A DNA stretch of 64,000 nt from Chlorokybus atmophyticus (lineage: Eukaryota; Streptophyta; Chlorokybophyceae; Chlorokybales; Chlorokybaceae). The position numbers were made by a program, and so were the translations under genes. This document shows positions 9,858-22,481 of the stretch, piece by piece. The notes under the pieces were generated by a model. It did no database searches and was not told the DNA's origin. It saw only the letters and a program-made list of their open reading frames with translations. Position 1 is the stretch's first letter. Each line of letters starts with the position of its first letter. The stretch is from the NCBI GenBank assembly GCA_009103225.1, contig RHPI01002069.1, positions 2,210,383 to 2,274,382 on the forward strand. Direction: 5' to 3'.

Positions 9858-12800
9858 TTATAGCGGCTTTAGGGTGGAACTGCCCACGCCCACACTGTGG
9901 AAGACCGCTTTGAATGCGACAAGAGCTTTAATATGCATGAAATAAATAATAAGCATACGCCCAACATAACATGCAGTGATACGTCGCTGTCCACTCTGCC
10001 AAATTACCTCCACAGCATCCACCACCTGTCTACTAACCACATGTCCCGGTGTCTACCGTGTGAAAAGCGCATGGGTTCCCCTCGCTAATTGAAGCATGAG
10101 CGCGAGCACGATTCGCACACGCACTGCACGCAATGGAAAAACTCGGGTTTCTTGCACAGCACTTTACCAAGGCGGCAGCCAAACACGTCGACATTGTGTG
10201 TGGTGTGATGCCAGCAAGCAGCACTAAAACCGTGGCACACTGTCTGCTCTCGCTGGCATTCGGTCAAGTGTGCTCGCATTTGCTGCCTACGGCCATTGGC
10301 ACATACATACGCATTGCATTGTGGGCACATCAAGCATGGTCTGTTAGGTGAGGGGAATTCAACTGCTGCCGCCGACATCATGCAAAATATGAATCGGCAC
10401 GGCTGCCCACAAACTGAGCGAGACTTTGGTATGGGCATCAAATATAGGCTGCTAGCTTACGAACCTTATATGAGTCACACTTTAAAAAGCACGACTATAC
10501 CATGCATGGTATCACAGTACCATGCATGGTACTACATCAACATGAATGGTACTCCATCCATTAATGGTACTACAGTACAAGGATACTCGCATGCTACTAC
10601 AATTGTAGAAAAATACTGTGCTGTCATTCCATGGAACCCGAAGCGCTGTCCGAGTTTGTTGCTGTCAACCATGCTCTGAATCTGCAAGGTATGCAAGCCA
10701 TGCATTCACTATGAGTCAGGCGCCGGGCAATCATCATACACATGTACGGCCAATGCTTCTGATAACAGCAGATCTCGGGTGCACCATGCACCATGCTGCA
10801 ACCATATATGTACCTACATGGTTCGGGTGGTGTTCAAGGTGTTCAACACAAAACTACAGCACATGCACAATTGTCATCAAGGCGGGGGCCAAATTACCGC
10901 CGACACATTGGCGTTGTTTAGCAGGCGTCGCGACCAAAACGGGTGAGGTTGCTTGCAGAAGGGACACGCTTGTAGATTTTTTGATTTATTTGCCACGCAC
11001 TTTTTATGTGCTATGATGCAGACATGGCACATCGCTTTCTTGCAACATGGCGTCTCCCCATCCGCTGGGAGGGGTGGCTAATCTATGCGACATGCAACAA
11101 ATTAGCACGCATGGTGCACGCGGGTGTGCAAGCTGCCATCAAACTCCGTTGTCGCGTTGCAAGCGCAGCGTCTCTATATCTGAATGGCGCAGCATAAAGC
11201 TCCACTGCTTGCTCGACCACCTGACGCCCATCTGTCGTTACACACCACCTGCTGGTCTTGGTGGTCTCGTCCAGCATGCGTTCATCCAGGCCCTCGACAT
11301 GGCTGTCGTCACTCGTGTAATCGACCGCATCTCCATCTTTTTCAAGCTTCCACAGATTTAACTCGATGTGCCGTATGACATACAGCCACTGCCAGCCAAA
11401 GCATGCCAAGTACAGCTCGAATGGTTTACTTGCCACCGAGTATGTTTGCTCAGGTAGTGGCACACATCTCGACCCGCATCAGTCGACATCAGCAGGTACA
11501 TCTGTTGCAGCAGGTCAAAGTTCTGCTCCACGGATAGCTCTTGCACATTGCCGGGTTGCTGCGGCAGCATCAACATCATCATATCGAGGACGGCGAGGGG
11601 CAACAACGTACTACGGATGGTCATGTCGTGTTTGGGTTCCAACCACGGCCAATCTCCAGAGGTCTGTGTAGACCGCACTCTCCGCACTTCCTCCCACTTA
11701 TTGCATACTTTCATCACCCACTTCAAGGCATGCCGCATGCGATGATGCAGCGCGTTTTGGTCGTATTGTAGGGCGATCAACTCCATTGCACTACGAGTCA
11801 GCCCCTCAAAGCGTCTGCGCGTCGGTGCTTTCAGCTTAAGCAACTCGTGCCGCACCGGCTGTCTCTTTTGGCAATGCTGAGCAGCCACATGACGCTGTAA
11901 ACCCGCCTATGCCTACTCAGGACACACAGTCAGCCCCAGTGAGGCTTCAAGGCGATGTGCTTCTTCAAACTACATTGTAACGATGCCTCACCTTTGAGTC
12001 ATGTCAGCGTCCCTTGACTAAACAACCCTCTTTTTTTTGGGGGGGGGGTCATCCTGCACATTCTGGTAGGCGCTCCGTGGCACTGTTACTCAGAGAAGGT
12101 AAGGCGTTATCTTCTTGCTCCACAACCTGTGCTTGTTGGTTGCCTACCGTTGCTTTAGATGGGAGGCAACTAACAAGCACAGGCTCTACGACCTCATATT
12201 GCTTCATGAGGTCGAGCATGAAGCCTTTATCTTTCAGCACAGCTTTCAGGACACCTCGATCAATCTCTGTACCAACAAGATAGGCTAGGATTAATGTGGC
12301 AAGCTTAGAGGGAGAGGGCGAGCTACCGCTGCTTCTTAATGGAGATGCCTCCGGATGGTCAGAGTGCGGTGGCAAGTGATTCTCCGCAGCAAGAAGGGAG
12401 GGTGCTGAGTTGTTATTGCGAGCATGTGGGTGTGGTTGAGGGGAGGCAGGATGTGCAGAGCAGTCGGCTACTTCTTGCCTAGCACACGAAGGCGAGGCCT
12501 GAGGCGTTGGCGCAGCACCCTGGGTCGCAGCCGGTGGTAGCGGGGAATTGGCAGCGCCATTCCGCCACTCTCCGATCAAGTCTACTACCTCTGGTGGCAC
12601 TTTATGCATAGGCCACGACTATTGTTTGGTGCTTGCAGGCTTGAGGAGCCGAAAGTGTGCTTTTGGCTCATTAGGAGCATGTTTGCCCACCACCAGGACT
12701 GAGTCAAGGGCTTTTTATGCCCAACCCAAACTGCGCTGCTGGGCCGTGGCACCCACTGCCCATGCTCGTGCTGAGCGGTCACGCAGCTAATCAGCAAGCC

Positions 12801-13620
12801 CAGCTTGTTGGCAAACATGGTCATCTACAGGTGCTCCACGTACATATCTTTTCTCCACACGATTTGTCGCACCTTAGCCTGGCTATGTCAATGTTACAAT
12901 TGACATCAGCCAACATGGTCGCAGGTAGTTTGTTGTAATACTGCGCAATCTCTCCCGCGGCACCAGTGGCTCTGCAGAAGTCTAGGATTTTGCTCGCCAC
13001 GCCCAAATCGACAGCATTTGCGGTGTTTGATGGAGAGTGTCCCCCCTGCCGTCGTCGTCCATGGTGTCCAGCATGGCTGAAATTCCGGTCGAGCTGGGCA
13101 CTTATGATCATCCAGGGCACTTTGCGCTATGGATGGCCTGGCGCGAAACATCCAATGGTGGAAGCAATTACCATCCCTTGGCGCATTGAAGTGGTCCCAT
13201 GAGGCCAGCTGGCCACCTAACATGAGTAATGGCTATACGCAAGTTCGCGGCCAGCTTCTTCAATGCCTCACTGGCAGGTAATGACCCCTGCTGCATGCGC
13301 ATACAGCACTCAAATGGTGTGTCCAACTGTCGACGGCAAGAGTCACAGCGACTGATAAAGTACTTGAACTTGAGGCAAATTGCCGGCTTCAACTTGCAGC
13401 GGGTGGGGTAGGGTAGGTGCAGAAGCCGCATCGGTTGTTGCATTGTGCTGTAGTCTCGCCGGTTGCGGCAAGAAGAATTGTTGCCCCGCAATCACCGGTG
13501 CTGCTCGTGGAGGAGACGGCAGTGCATGAAGGACTGGTGCCGCGGAAGGTGGATGCACTCTGGTTGCGAGGGGAGCTGGTGCGGCAGGTGAGACCACTTC
13601 TGCATGCAGCAAGGGGGGCT
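9858..13620 (-). other. Unrecognised coding debris, minus strand
   Basis: Several open stretches on the minus strand look protein-like but I rec­ognise none. 10085-10441 is Cys/His-rich and has CPQCNAYVCANG then HLTEC, a possible CCHC zinc finger. 11358-11888 and 11083-11463 together give a mostly helical protein without known motifs. 12049-12609 begins with a short helical part, has a Pro/Ser-rich middle, then a helical segment. 12821-13120 and 13168-13612 hold a CDSC...CC region. Frames change between blocks, and intron boundaries could not be fixed. They could be 5' exons or domains of the methyltransferase-bearing element, or a separate decayed gene. Confidence 0.35.
10497..10567. repeat. 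Cluster of CATGCATG palindromes
   Basis: Two perfect 16-bp palindromes, ATACCATGCATGGTAT (10497-10512) and GTACCATGCATGGTAC (10517-10532), are followed by CATGAATGGTAC and the perfect CCATTAATGG (10558-10567). The two share the core found at 110-121. No gene explains them. Confidence 0.8.
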
Positions 13621-14980
13621 ATATATAGAACCGGATAGGATAAGATGGCTCACAATGTTGCAAATGACGAATATAAGCATATGCATGTGCCTGACGCATT
13701 GTTACCAAGGCACAAGCATAAATGACAGCGACTTACCTCAATGGCCCGTGGGCTGCATGGAGCAGGGGAAGCCATGGAGGCTAGCAAGGTGGTATTGGGT
13801 GCACTCTCCCCACCACCCTCAATCGCAGACTCGTCACGGAGCTCGTGAGCCATGGGCACAAGAGGCGCCACTGCCCCAATGGACATGTCGCGATTCAACA
13901 GGCCACCATACATGTAAATCTGATGCCGTCGCGCCCATTAGCAAGTGGGATTTAAGGACCAATGAATGGGAATGAATCCAGGCTTAGGAGCTCCATCAGG
14001 ATTTAGAGCACTGTGGTGCTGTCAACCAATTATTTGTGGGTTAACTGTATGCTCGCGACACTGCAATTGCAATAGTCAACTGCGTCACACCATCATCAGC
14101 TGGTTGCTTCGAACAGTCACCTGCGGCATTGCTGGTTGATGCACAAATGATTGCATGGACTGCGCCATTGCTGGTTGATGCACTACTGGTTGAATGCCGG
14201 ACAAATGGCCACGCGATCCTGTGCTCAAACCCAACCCCTACTTCGTTCGGCACACGCGCGACTTCGCACGGTCACGCACATCATAGCATGCAAAGGTAGG
14301 CATGCATTGGAGGTGCATGCAGTCAACATGCACAGTGAGATTGGCAACAACATACCGTCGTCCAGCTCTGTCTATCTGCTCTGGCTTCCGCAATGTCGGC
14401 TTGACTGTGGGGTGGGTATGGGTGAATAGTGGAGGTCTGCAGCCACGCTACATGTATCACATGGACAGTGCCAAAAAGGAATTGCTCTTGCAAAGAAATG
14501 CATATAAATGTTGATCATACCTCTGCATTCCTTTGTGCTTGTTCCCACAGTCGCAATTGGTCCCGCGTGGTTCTGACAAGGGGCTCCATGGACTGCAGCT
14601 CCTGATCCACTCCTTGCAGAAAGCGAGCCACCAAGCAGCTCTTTGTGTGAGGATGGTCCTTGATGGCTTGCCTGCTGGTTTGTCCAAAGTTTGTGATGCA
14701 TGTTGGACAGCCCCATTACTAACACCTGCCATGATCCATGACGTAGCGCCCGGTATTTGCTGGCTTCGCTGCTTGAACTCTTACGACCACAACTTTTTGC
14801 AAGATGTGTCACGCCGCCGCCGCCGCCGCATCCCGGTCCTCCGCCTCCTAGCCAAATCCAGGTCCTCTATGCTTGACATTCGCCCCATCATCGACCTGAT
14901 GCCCCTGCGTGCCATCATCCGGCCACCAATGAAGCTGTTTGGGTGAGTGAAGGCCAACTCCCATTACGGCTGGTCGGGAA
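13621..14980. other. No supported gene
   Basis: Only short, overlapping open frames on both strands, a (CGC)n tract at 14814-14829, and CATG-rich sequence. Probably the inside of a decayed mobile element, since it lies between palindrome clusters and coding debris. Confidence 0.4.
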
Positions 14981-15150
14981 ATGCCTCTATCGTACCATGG
15001 ATGGTACGACAGAGCCATATGCCAATGGCTGGGTTGGACGAGAGATGCCTCTGTCGTAACATAAATGTTACGACACAGCCATTGTTGCCGATGGTTGTAC
15101 AAAGCATGGATGGTACGAATTCATAAATCGTACCATCAAGTGTAAGAGGT
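14981..15150. repeat. Tandem units each carrying a palindrome
   Basis: Two units start ATGCCTCT at 14981 and 15045, 64 bases apart. Each contains a palindrome with a 2-base centre: CGTACCATGGATGGTACG (14991-15008) and CGTAACATAAATGTTACG (15055-15072). In the second, the arms extend to 11 bp. A third, looser copy of the arms follows at about 15105-15150. The bases differ between the units but complementarity is kept. Confidence 0.75.
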
Positions 15151-15313
15151 AAGGATGCACTACAAGTGCGACTCTAGTGCGGGACACTAGACGTTAAAAA
15201 CCGCCTCATTTTCGTTTTCGCGCCTCGTACATTTGGGCGGGCCACCTGGCAGCATGAGATGCGGCAGCGCCACCATCAGATCAGCAGGCGGCACCCGACT
15301 ATAAGCTCAAGAG

Positions 15314-16921
15314 ATGCCTCGTGGTCCATCCGCAGGTGCACCTCGTCGTGGAGGTCGGCGCCCCAAGTCCACATTGCCCCCCATGTTCAACCAGGCAACC
15401 GTCGCCAACCAGCAGCCACTCTTGGCCAACCAATGGCAGCAAGACCCCGCACTAACGCCCAGCCCATTACAACAACTCCACCTGACACCGCTATCGCAAG
15501 GGCAAGCTAGAATGCATGCGTTCTTAATGCACAGTGCACGCTGCTTCTTGCTAAACTTTAAACTTTAATGCTTGCTTCTTTCATAACTGGCACAGTGACT
15601 AAGTGCATGCGTTCTGGATACACTGTGCACATTGTTCTTCTTGCTCAATTTGAGGGTTGCATCTTTCATGGCTGGCAGCATGACTCATGTGGTTGTGCTT
15701 GCAGAGGGTCGCTTGGCACCCCCAACCCAAACGCATTTGGTTGTGACATAGCAACCTCTGCCATCAGCAACCCTTCCCCAAGCAAGTGGAAGATTGGCAA
15801 CGAGGTTAGCACTGTGTGACACTGTGACACTGTGTGTAACGAATTGTTCTTCTGTGGACAGCATTTGCGAGATGCCGTCGTTGAAATCGTAAACGGCCAC
15901 TGGGCAGAGAGCCACGTTTATCCCAAGGAGGACACTATTTGTAACGTCATATGTTAGGTGCTGTGAATGCTTCCTAATCTCACTGCACCGTGATGCTGAC
16001 CAACCTGCCCAACCTGCCCATGACATGTAGTTAGCTTCGACTATGACGACGAGGCCAATGCGGCCAAGTTCTACAAGGTGTACTGGACGCCCAAGGAGTG
16101 CCCCTTCCACCGAAGTGTTGCCTTGAAGAAAGCTACGTAGGTCCGGTCTGGCAACGTCACCAAGATCAAGCATGTTCTTGAGAAGGAGTACACGTGAACA
16201 CTGCTCGACAGCACCAAGCGCAAGTGAGTTGGGTCCCTCACCACCGTGTCTGCTATGCAACACTGCCTTCTTACTTAGCCTTCATACACACGTACGCATC
16301 TCGCCTATTGTCACCGACTCAATTAGGCACATCGATGCCCTAATACCCCGAGACCCAAAAAGTTTAAAGCTTTAACGCCCAGATGCGCAATGCGCTCTAA
16401 ATTAAGTCTCAGGCACTATTCTAGCCTAGTGCAGGCTCAACTTGAACTATCTATATTGTGACAAATGCCTTGTTGGTATGACTCTAGCAGACAAGTTATG
16501 GCGGAAAGTTGAGGTCACCGACAATGCAGGCCTGGAGCGGAGGAGATACATCCATGAATGGGGCAATCCCATAATCCGGCAAATGATTGTGCAATGCTGG
16601 TCTTACGCCGTCACTACACCTGGTCGCCAGGAGCTGACGGTCAACCACCTCGCACACCTGTTGCTTACGGTGAGCACTTTGAACTCAATCACTAGCAATT
16701 CAAGATAAGGGTTACGGTTGTAGACGCGCTGCAGTGAATAGTGGCTTTCAATGCCACTAAGACATGCCTGTAACTACGCAGGTGGAGCGCATCCTAAAGG
16801 GCAAAGACGGAGACCCTAACCTAGCTATTAGCATCGACACACATGCAGAGTACCTCAGCGAAATCAACACCATGATCATGCTAATGAAGCGCGAGATGAG
16901 GCAACGGTACGCAGCCCTCTA
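15314..16921 (+). other. Unrecognised multi-exon or decayed coding region
   Basis: Protein-like plus-strand blocks separated by possible introns: 15314-15568 (starts MPRGPSAGAPRRGGRRPKS, then Gln/Leu/Pro-rich), about 15705-15804 ending KWKIGNE at a GTTAGC donor, about 15862-15950 (HLRDAVVEIVNGHW), 16032-16138 (FDYDDEANAAKFYKVYW), 16442-16708 and about 16783-16920. Stops interrupt some joins. I do not recognise the family. The basic Gly/Arg start suggests a nucleic-acid-binding protein. It could be the second gene of a large DNA transposon. Confidence 0.35.
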
Positions 16922-17472
16922 GCCATTGACCCTTATGGAACGCCGTACTGCATCTTGTGTGGAATACCTGAAAGCCCAATTGGCATTGGTTGCAAGAGAC
17001 GTCGGCTCGTGACCTCGCTCAGGCACAAGCGGCATTTGATTGTCTGGCGCAACTGTTTGAGGAGGAGGAAGAGCAAGCTCCGGCGTCTCCTCTACGTTCC
17101 CCAGCGCGTGGTGCATTGTTCCATGATGACGTGCAAGGCGATGATGGTGAGGAGCAGCTGTAGCGCAATTGGTAGTCCGTTTAGCTGGTAGTGTACACAG
17201 CTGCAAGGCTCTTGTGACTTGATAATGTGCATCTCAAATCAGCTCAATCAATCGTCATCATGCTCATGCATGTAACAACTTGCATCCCTATGATATACAA
17301 CAGAGCTGCAGGCAACGCAAGTCACATAATTGAACTACAAGCCTTGGCAAGTGACTGAGAGACACTGTACATACCTCAGGTACCTATACACAGCACAGGC
17401 ACATAACAATGCTGACAGTCAATAGCAGTCGCATGTAGTCATGCTATTACATATAGCGACAGTTAAGCATAA
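16922..17472. other. No gene seen
   Basis: Only short frames without motifs. AT content rises towards the minisatellite. Confidence 0.4.
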
Positions 17473-17860
17473 GTCACCTTCAGTTGCTTGAAGAATGCCT
17501 TATCTTGTCAATAATTACTTAGTTGGTGCTTGTAAGTTAGGCTCGGTCACCTGCGCTGGACTTGTGTTTAACCTGCAGATGCTTGCATATATAGGCTAAG
17601 TTACATAAGTTAGATTGATGTGTAACTTGTAGGTGCCTGATAATTTAATATGGTCATCTGTTAAGGCATGATGTGTAACTTGCAGGTGCCCGTAAATTAG
17701 GATTAGTCACATGTGAATGCCTGATAGGTAACTTACGGGTGCCCGTAATTAATAATGAGTCACCTGTTAAGGCCTGATAAGTAATAATAGGTGCCTGTTA
17801 ACAAGGCATAGTCAACTGTGAAAGACTGAATTGCAATGGGAAGAGCCTGATAGTAACGGA
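17473..17860. repeat. Degenerate 53-bp minisatellite
   Basis: Units beginning GTCAC/GTCAT start at 17546, 17600, 17653, 17706, 17759 and 17811, spaced 54, 53, 53, 53 and 52 bases. A poorer unit begins at 17473. The shared pattern is GTCACCTGTTAAGGC, then TGATxxGTAACTTGCAGGTGCC. Copies have diverged by substitutions and small indels. It ends close to the truncated 5' LTR of gypsy element 2. Confidence 0.85.
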
Positions 17861-17969
17861 AGTTGTACTCAGGTCCCTGTATTGAGATTGCAGGTGGAAC
17901 AAGCCACGGCAATCCAAATGAGTATCGTCAGGTGCACGGCCGTTGCCAATATGTAGTCGGCCAGCAAGC

Positions 17970-18120
17970 GAAACATTTTGCGATGGCGCGCGTGTGTGCT
18001 TGGCAAAGGGGGCAAGGTTGCGGTGTAAATATCGTGTCTTGATGAGAAGGTTGTTGACACAACAACTTTCTCACTAAGATTGGATCAACTCACAGCTGAC
18101 AAGGCATGAGCACCGTCACA
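17970..18120 (+). repeat. Truncated 5' LTR of gypsy element 2
   Basis: It matches the last ~150 bases of the 3' LTR (22945-23097), including the AAGGTTxCGGTGTAAA-like motif and the end CACCGTCACA. The first ~450 bases of the LTR are not recognisable upstream. Confidence 0.8.
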
Positions 18121-21100
18121 ACAGGTATAGGAGCGGGGTTTTAAGGTGAGAGAGGAAGTGTGTGAGCGTTTACACTTTTCGTTCAAAAGCGTGGTGTTTT
18201 GTGTTAGTGGAGATGGAAGATGCTCGCATGGAAGAGCTTCAAGCTGCCTTATTAGCGTTGAGGGAAGAGCTTCATCACACGCAAGCGGCGGCACAAGCAC
18301 AACGAGAGGCGTATGAGCATGCGATGGCGTGTGTACAAGTTCCCATGACATCAAGCTCGTGCGTGCATGTGAAGGTGCCAAAGCCCAAGCCATTCAAGGG
18401 TCAACGTGATGGAGATGCAGTAGACGATTGGATCTTTCAAGTATCGGCTTGGTGAAGCTTACGGAGGTGCCCACACATCTGCACGTGGAGGTTGCATCGA
18501 CATTGCTTAAAGGTACAGCACTTGTATGGTGGAGACATTGTTGTACGCGTGTTGCAAATGGGTTGGCGCTACCATTAACAGCCATGGAAGAGTTGGCTTT
18601 AGAGATAAGGCATCATTTGTTCCCGTGGCGATTGTGAAGGCCGCACGCGATAAAATTGCAGCCTTTGTGCAAACGGGGTCGGTGATGGCGTACACACATC
18701 TACGTTTCAGCATTTGGTGATGTCCATGCCCAACATTATCGAGGAAGAGCAGTTGAACATATACACATGTGGTTTAAAATCTTTGGGACGCAAAGAAGTG
18801 GAGCTATGGGACCCTAAAACATTGGCGGAAGCTATACGCATTGCGGATCGTCTCGACGCGTTGTACTTCAAGTCTACGGCAACAAACGCTGACTGGTAGC
18901 GTGGGAGCAAGCAAGGGCGTGATGATCAGCCTAGGGGAAGCTTTTGAAAGGCATGGACACGAAGAGAACCAAGTTCACAACTTGCAAAGGAAGGTGGAGC
19001 TGATCGGAGACCATCACCTATGGAAGTGCGTGCCATACACACGCGTAAAGGTGTGGCGAAGCACGGTGGACGTGGTGAGGCAAGTACAACGTGCGCAAGT
19101 GTTTCGAATGTGGTTCGTCCGAGCATTTGGCGTTGAATTGCTTGAAGAGGCGCACGCAAATGTCTGCATCAATTGGCAACCCTTATCGCGCACGACGTAT
19201 CAACGCTATGGAGGAAGACGGCGTGGGGGATTAGGGACACGACTCCCCTCAGTAGGTAAGGAGGCTGCTGCTGGGGATGAGGGGGAGCCTCATGCACGAA
19301 CGAAAGATGTGACATCGCAACCAAAGAAGAATATGGAGTGGCTATGAGCACTCCCATGGTGGTAAATTATGCAAGGAGGAGGCAACGAAGTACGTTGGGT
19401 TTCCAGTACGCATTTGCGATAACCGAAGACAATGGAGGGAGTGCAACCTTATGGTTGATAGTGGAGCAAACAGCAACTTCATGAGTGAGGAGGTTGCACG
19501 GCGCTACGATTGGCTTGTACCATTACGACGAGGAGATGTGAAACTCGCTGATGGGGAACCATCCGTTGGAGGTACCGGTGCTGCGTTTGTTATCAAAGAG
19601 TTGTGTATTCACATGGGGAAATTGAAGGAGAATATGCGTTGTTACTGCATCACCCTACGGAACGGGTTTGATGGAATCTTGGGACCATCGTGGCTGTGGC
19701 AACATAACCCTTCCATCGACTGGAAGAGCGCGTGCTCACTAGGAAGGGAAATGGTGGAGAGTCCATTCAAGGTCTACGCGCGTGCTCCATTGAAGTGGGA
19801 AACCACTCTTGCGAGGAAAGCAAGAAGGGCTTTGTCATAGCTACGTCGGACGTTGCGAATGCAAGTATGCGCACGTGTGTTATGCACCTGCAAGGTAATT
19901 CAAGCACCGGGAAGGCACGGCACGCGCAATCAACTGGGATTAGCATTGCTCCAGTTTCTATGTGCAATTGAGGAAGCTGCTATCCCCACGAAAAGCGAAG
20001 GCTGCATGGTTGTGCGTGGTGCGCAAGAACACATCAGAGTCAGCACTAAAGCTGAGCAACTGCACTGAGACAGCTACGACGGACCCCGAGGTGTGCAAAC
20101 TTGTGCAGGATTACCAAGATATTATGGTGGACGGACTTCCAGCTGGTCTACCACCCTCTCAAAGCGTTGATCATCGTGTGGAGTTGATTGAGAGCGTGCA
20201 CAAGCCACCCTACATGCCTGTATATAAGTTGTCACCTCTAGAGTTGGAGGAGGCCGAGCAGCAGATAACGGTTCTTTTTAAGAGAGGTTACATCCGGCCA
20301 AGTAAGTCACCTTACGGTGCTCTGACACTGTTCGCGCCAAAAAAGAACGGGAGCCTGCGCATGCGCATTGACTACCAAGCGCTCAACACCATTACAAAGA
20401 AGAACTGCTTTCCACTACCGCATATTGACGAGTTGCTGGAGCATCTACAAGGTACGCAGTACTTTAGCACACTTGATCTTGCTAGAGGTTATCATCAGAT
20501 CCGCATCGCACCTGAGGACGTGGAGAAGACAGCATTCAACACGCGCGATGAACTTTGTGAGTAGTTAGTGATGTCGTTTGGGCTTACGAACACGCTAGCG
20601 ACATTTCAGACGTTGAACAGCATTTTTATTGACTTGCTGGGTAATGGAGTCCTCATGTACCTCGACGACATTTCAGTTTACTCGAAGACGAAAGACAAGC
20701 ATGTGAGTCTTCTACGGCGCGTGTTGCAGCGTTTACGCGAGCACAAGTTGTACGCTCAGCTACATAAGTGCAAGTTTCTGCTACGCGAGGTGGAGTACCT
20801 GGGCTACATTGTGTCACACGAAGGGATCAAGCCGGACCCTAACAAGTAGTGCGCGAATGGTCTGCCCCGACCAATGTGAAGGAGGTAATGTCGTTCTCGG
20901 GCCTTCACTGGTAGAAATGGCCCCCCAACAGTTCAGCCTTGCCCTCAACTTAAATGGAGATCTAGCTATAACTTAATTAGGGATCCGCATGTAAGCAACG
21001 TATTGGATTTTGCAATTGTACCTGCAGCCACACTTGGTTTGGTGTTTGGCTGCCATTAAGGTTCAGTAGTTGGTGTGCATTAAGATCGATAGCCGTCTTT

Positions 21101-22481
21101 TCTTGAAATTAATAATGTTCACATCCTGTACGATCTTTTGGTTAGATCATGAATTAAGGGGATCAAACTTAATGCGTGATCTAACCCCAAAATGTTCAAC
21201 AGCCATTCAACATCCATAACGGTTATGGCTGCAGTTCGCGGCAAACCCAAAACCCCAAAAACTCGCAACGCAGCGGGATTTACGTGATGTACGCGACTAT
21301 GTAGCGTTATGCGACACATGCCAAAGAGTTAAGGCAAGCAATCAAAAGCCAGGTGGGCTGTTGCAGCCTCTCCTCATGCTATTGTTCAACTGGGAGCAAG
21401 TTACTATAGACTTTATTACGGGGCTGCCGAAGACAACAGAAGGGTACGATGCAATACTCCTGTTCGTGGACAAAACCAGCAAGATGGTACACTTGGCATC
21501 GTGTTGTGAATCTTGCACGGCACTGGAGGCAGCAAGCTTGTTTATAAAGCATGTCTTTCGTTCCCACGGACTACCACGAAGCATTGCGAGCGTTTGTGAT
21601 GCCCGCTTTACAAGTAAATTTTGGGAGGCGCTACAAGTGCACTTGGTACTACATTAACGTTTAGCACGGCTTTCCACCCGCAGACTGATGGCCAAGCGGA
21701 CCGAGCCAACCGTGTGATTGAAGATATGCTGCGGTGCTACGTAAATGCACGGCAAGACAATTGGTCGGAGTTGCTGGAAGTGGTGGACTTTGCCACTAAC
21801 AACCACACCAATGCAAGCATGGGTGTCACCCCATTTCTCATGAACCACGACCAACACCCGCTGACACCGCTGACAGCGTGGACACAGCGATAAAGTGACG
21901 TTGATGTGAAAGCAGTGAGTAAAATTCTTACAACATGTGCGGACATCAACAAGGCAGATAGAGAAGCACTATTAGTGGCACAAGATAGGCAAAAACAGTC
22001 CGCGGACGTGCATCGCCGGGTGTCACATTTTGAGAGGGCAACATGGTATTGCTTTATGCGAGGAACTTGCAGGTGCGTGCTGGAGTTTGCAAGTTAAGTG
22101 AGCGCTGGATTAGGCCATTTCGAGTCATCAAAGTGGTCTTGGACGTGGTGTACAAGTTGCAATTGCCCGCTCTATGCACATCCACCCTGTCTTTCACATA
22201 TCCCTGCTGAAATCATATTGAGGAGAGCCACCATTGTGCCACAGCCTGAGTTGGCTACGGAAGGTCATATGTAATATGAAATAAAGGACATATTGGGTGA
22301 GAAGATTGTGCGCAACGTGCGCAAATATCTGGTGAAGTGGAAAGGCTATCCAATGCATGAAGCCACTTGAAAACCGGAGGAGCACTTGACGAATGCACAA
22401 CATATTCTGCAAACGTATTTGCACCGACGATCGGAGAAACCTCGAGAGCTTTAAGGACGAAGCTCACCTAGGGGGGAGGAG
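18121..22481 (+). mobile_element. Ty3/gypsy chromovirus internal region 2, decayed
   Basis: Gag begins at the ATG at 18213 (helical start), and the capsid part is broken into three frames up to 18898. A CCHC zinc knuckle, CFECGSSEHLALNC, lies at about 19100-19141. The protease has DSGANSNF (about 19457) intact. Reverse transcriptase runs 20110-20848 with MYLDDISVY, with a stop at 20564. RNase H and the integrase zinc domain are missing; 20860-21290 holds unrelated sequence instead. The integrase core (21300-21890) has frame breaks, with ITGLP and HPQTDGQAD, though the second catalytic Asp segment is altered. The chromodomain is at about 22275-22455 (RKYLVKWKGYP) and one stop lies after HEAT. 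A purine tract at 22469-22481 precedes the 3' LTR. Confidence 0.9.
20860..21290. other. Foreign segment inside gypsy element 2
   Basis: About 430 AT-rich bases replace the expected RNase H and integrase N-terminal coding sequence. They contain an inverted repeat, TTTTGGTTAGATCA (about 21136) against TGATCTAACCCCAAAA (about 21177). There is no open frame. Source unknown. Confidence 0.6.
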
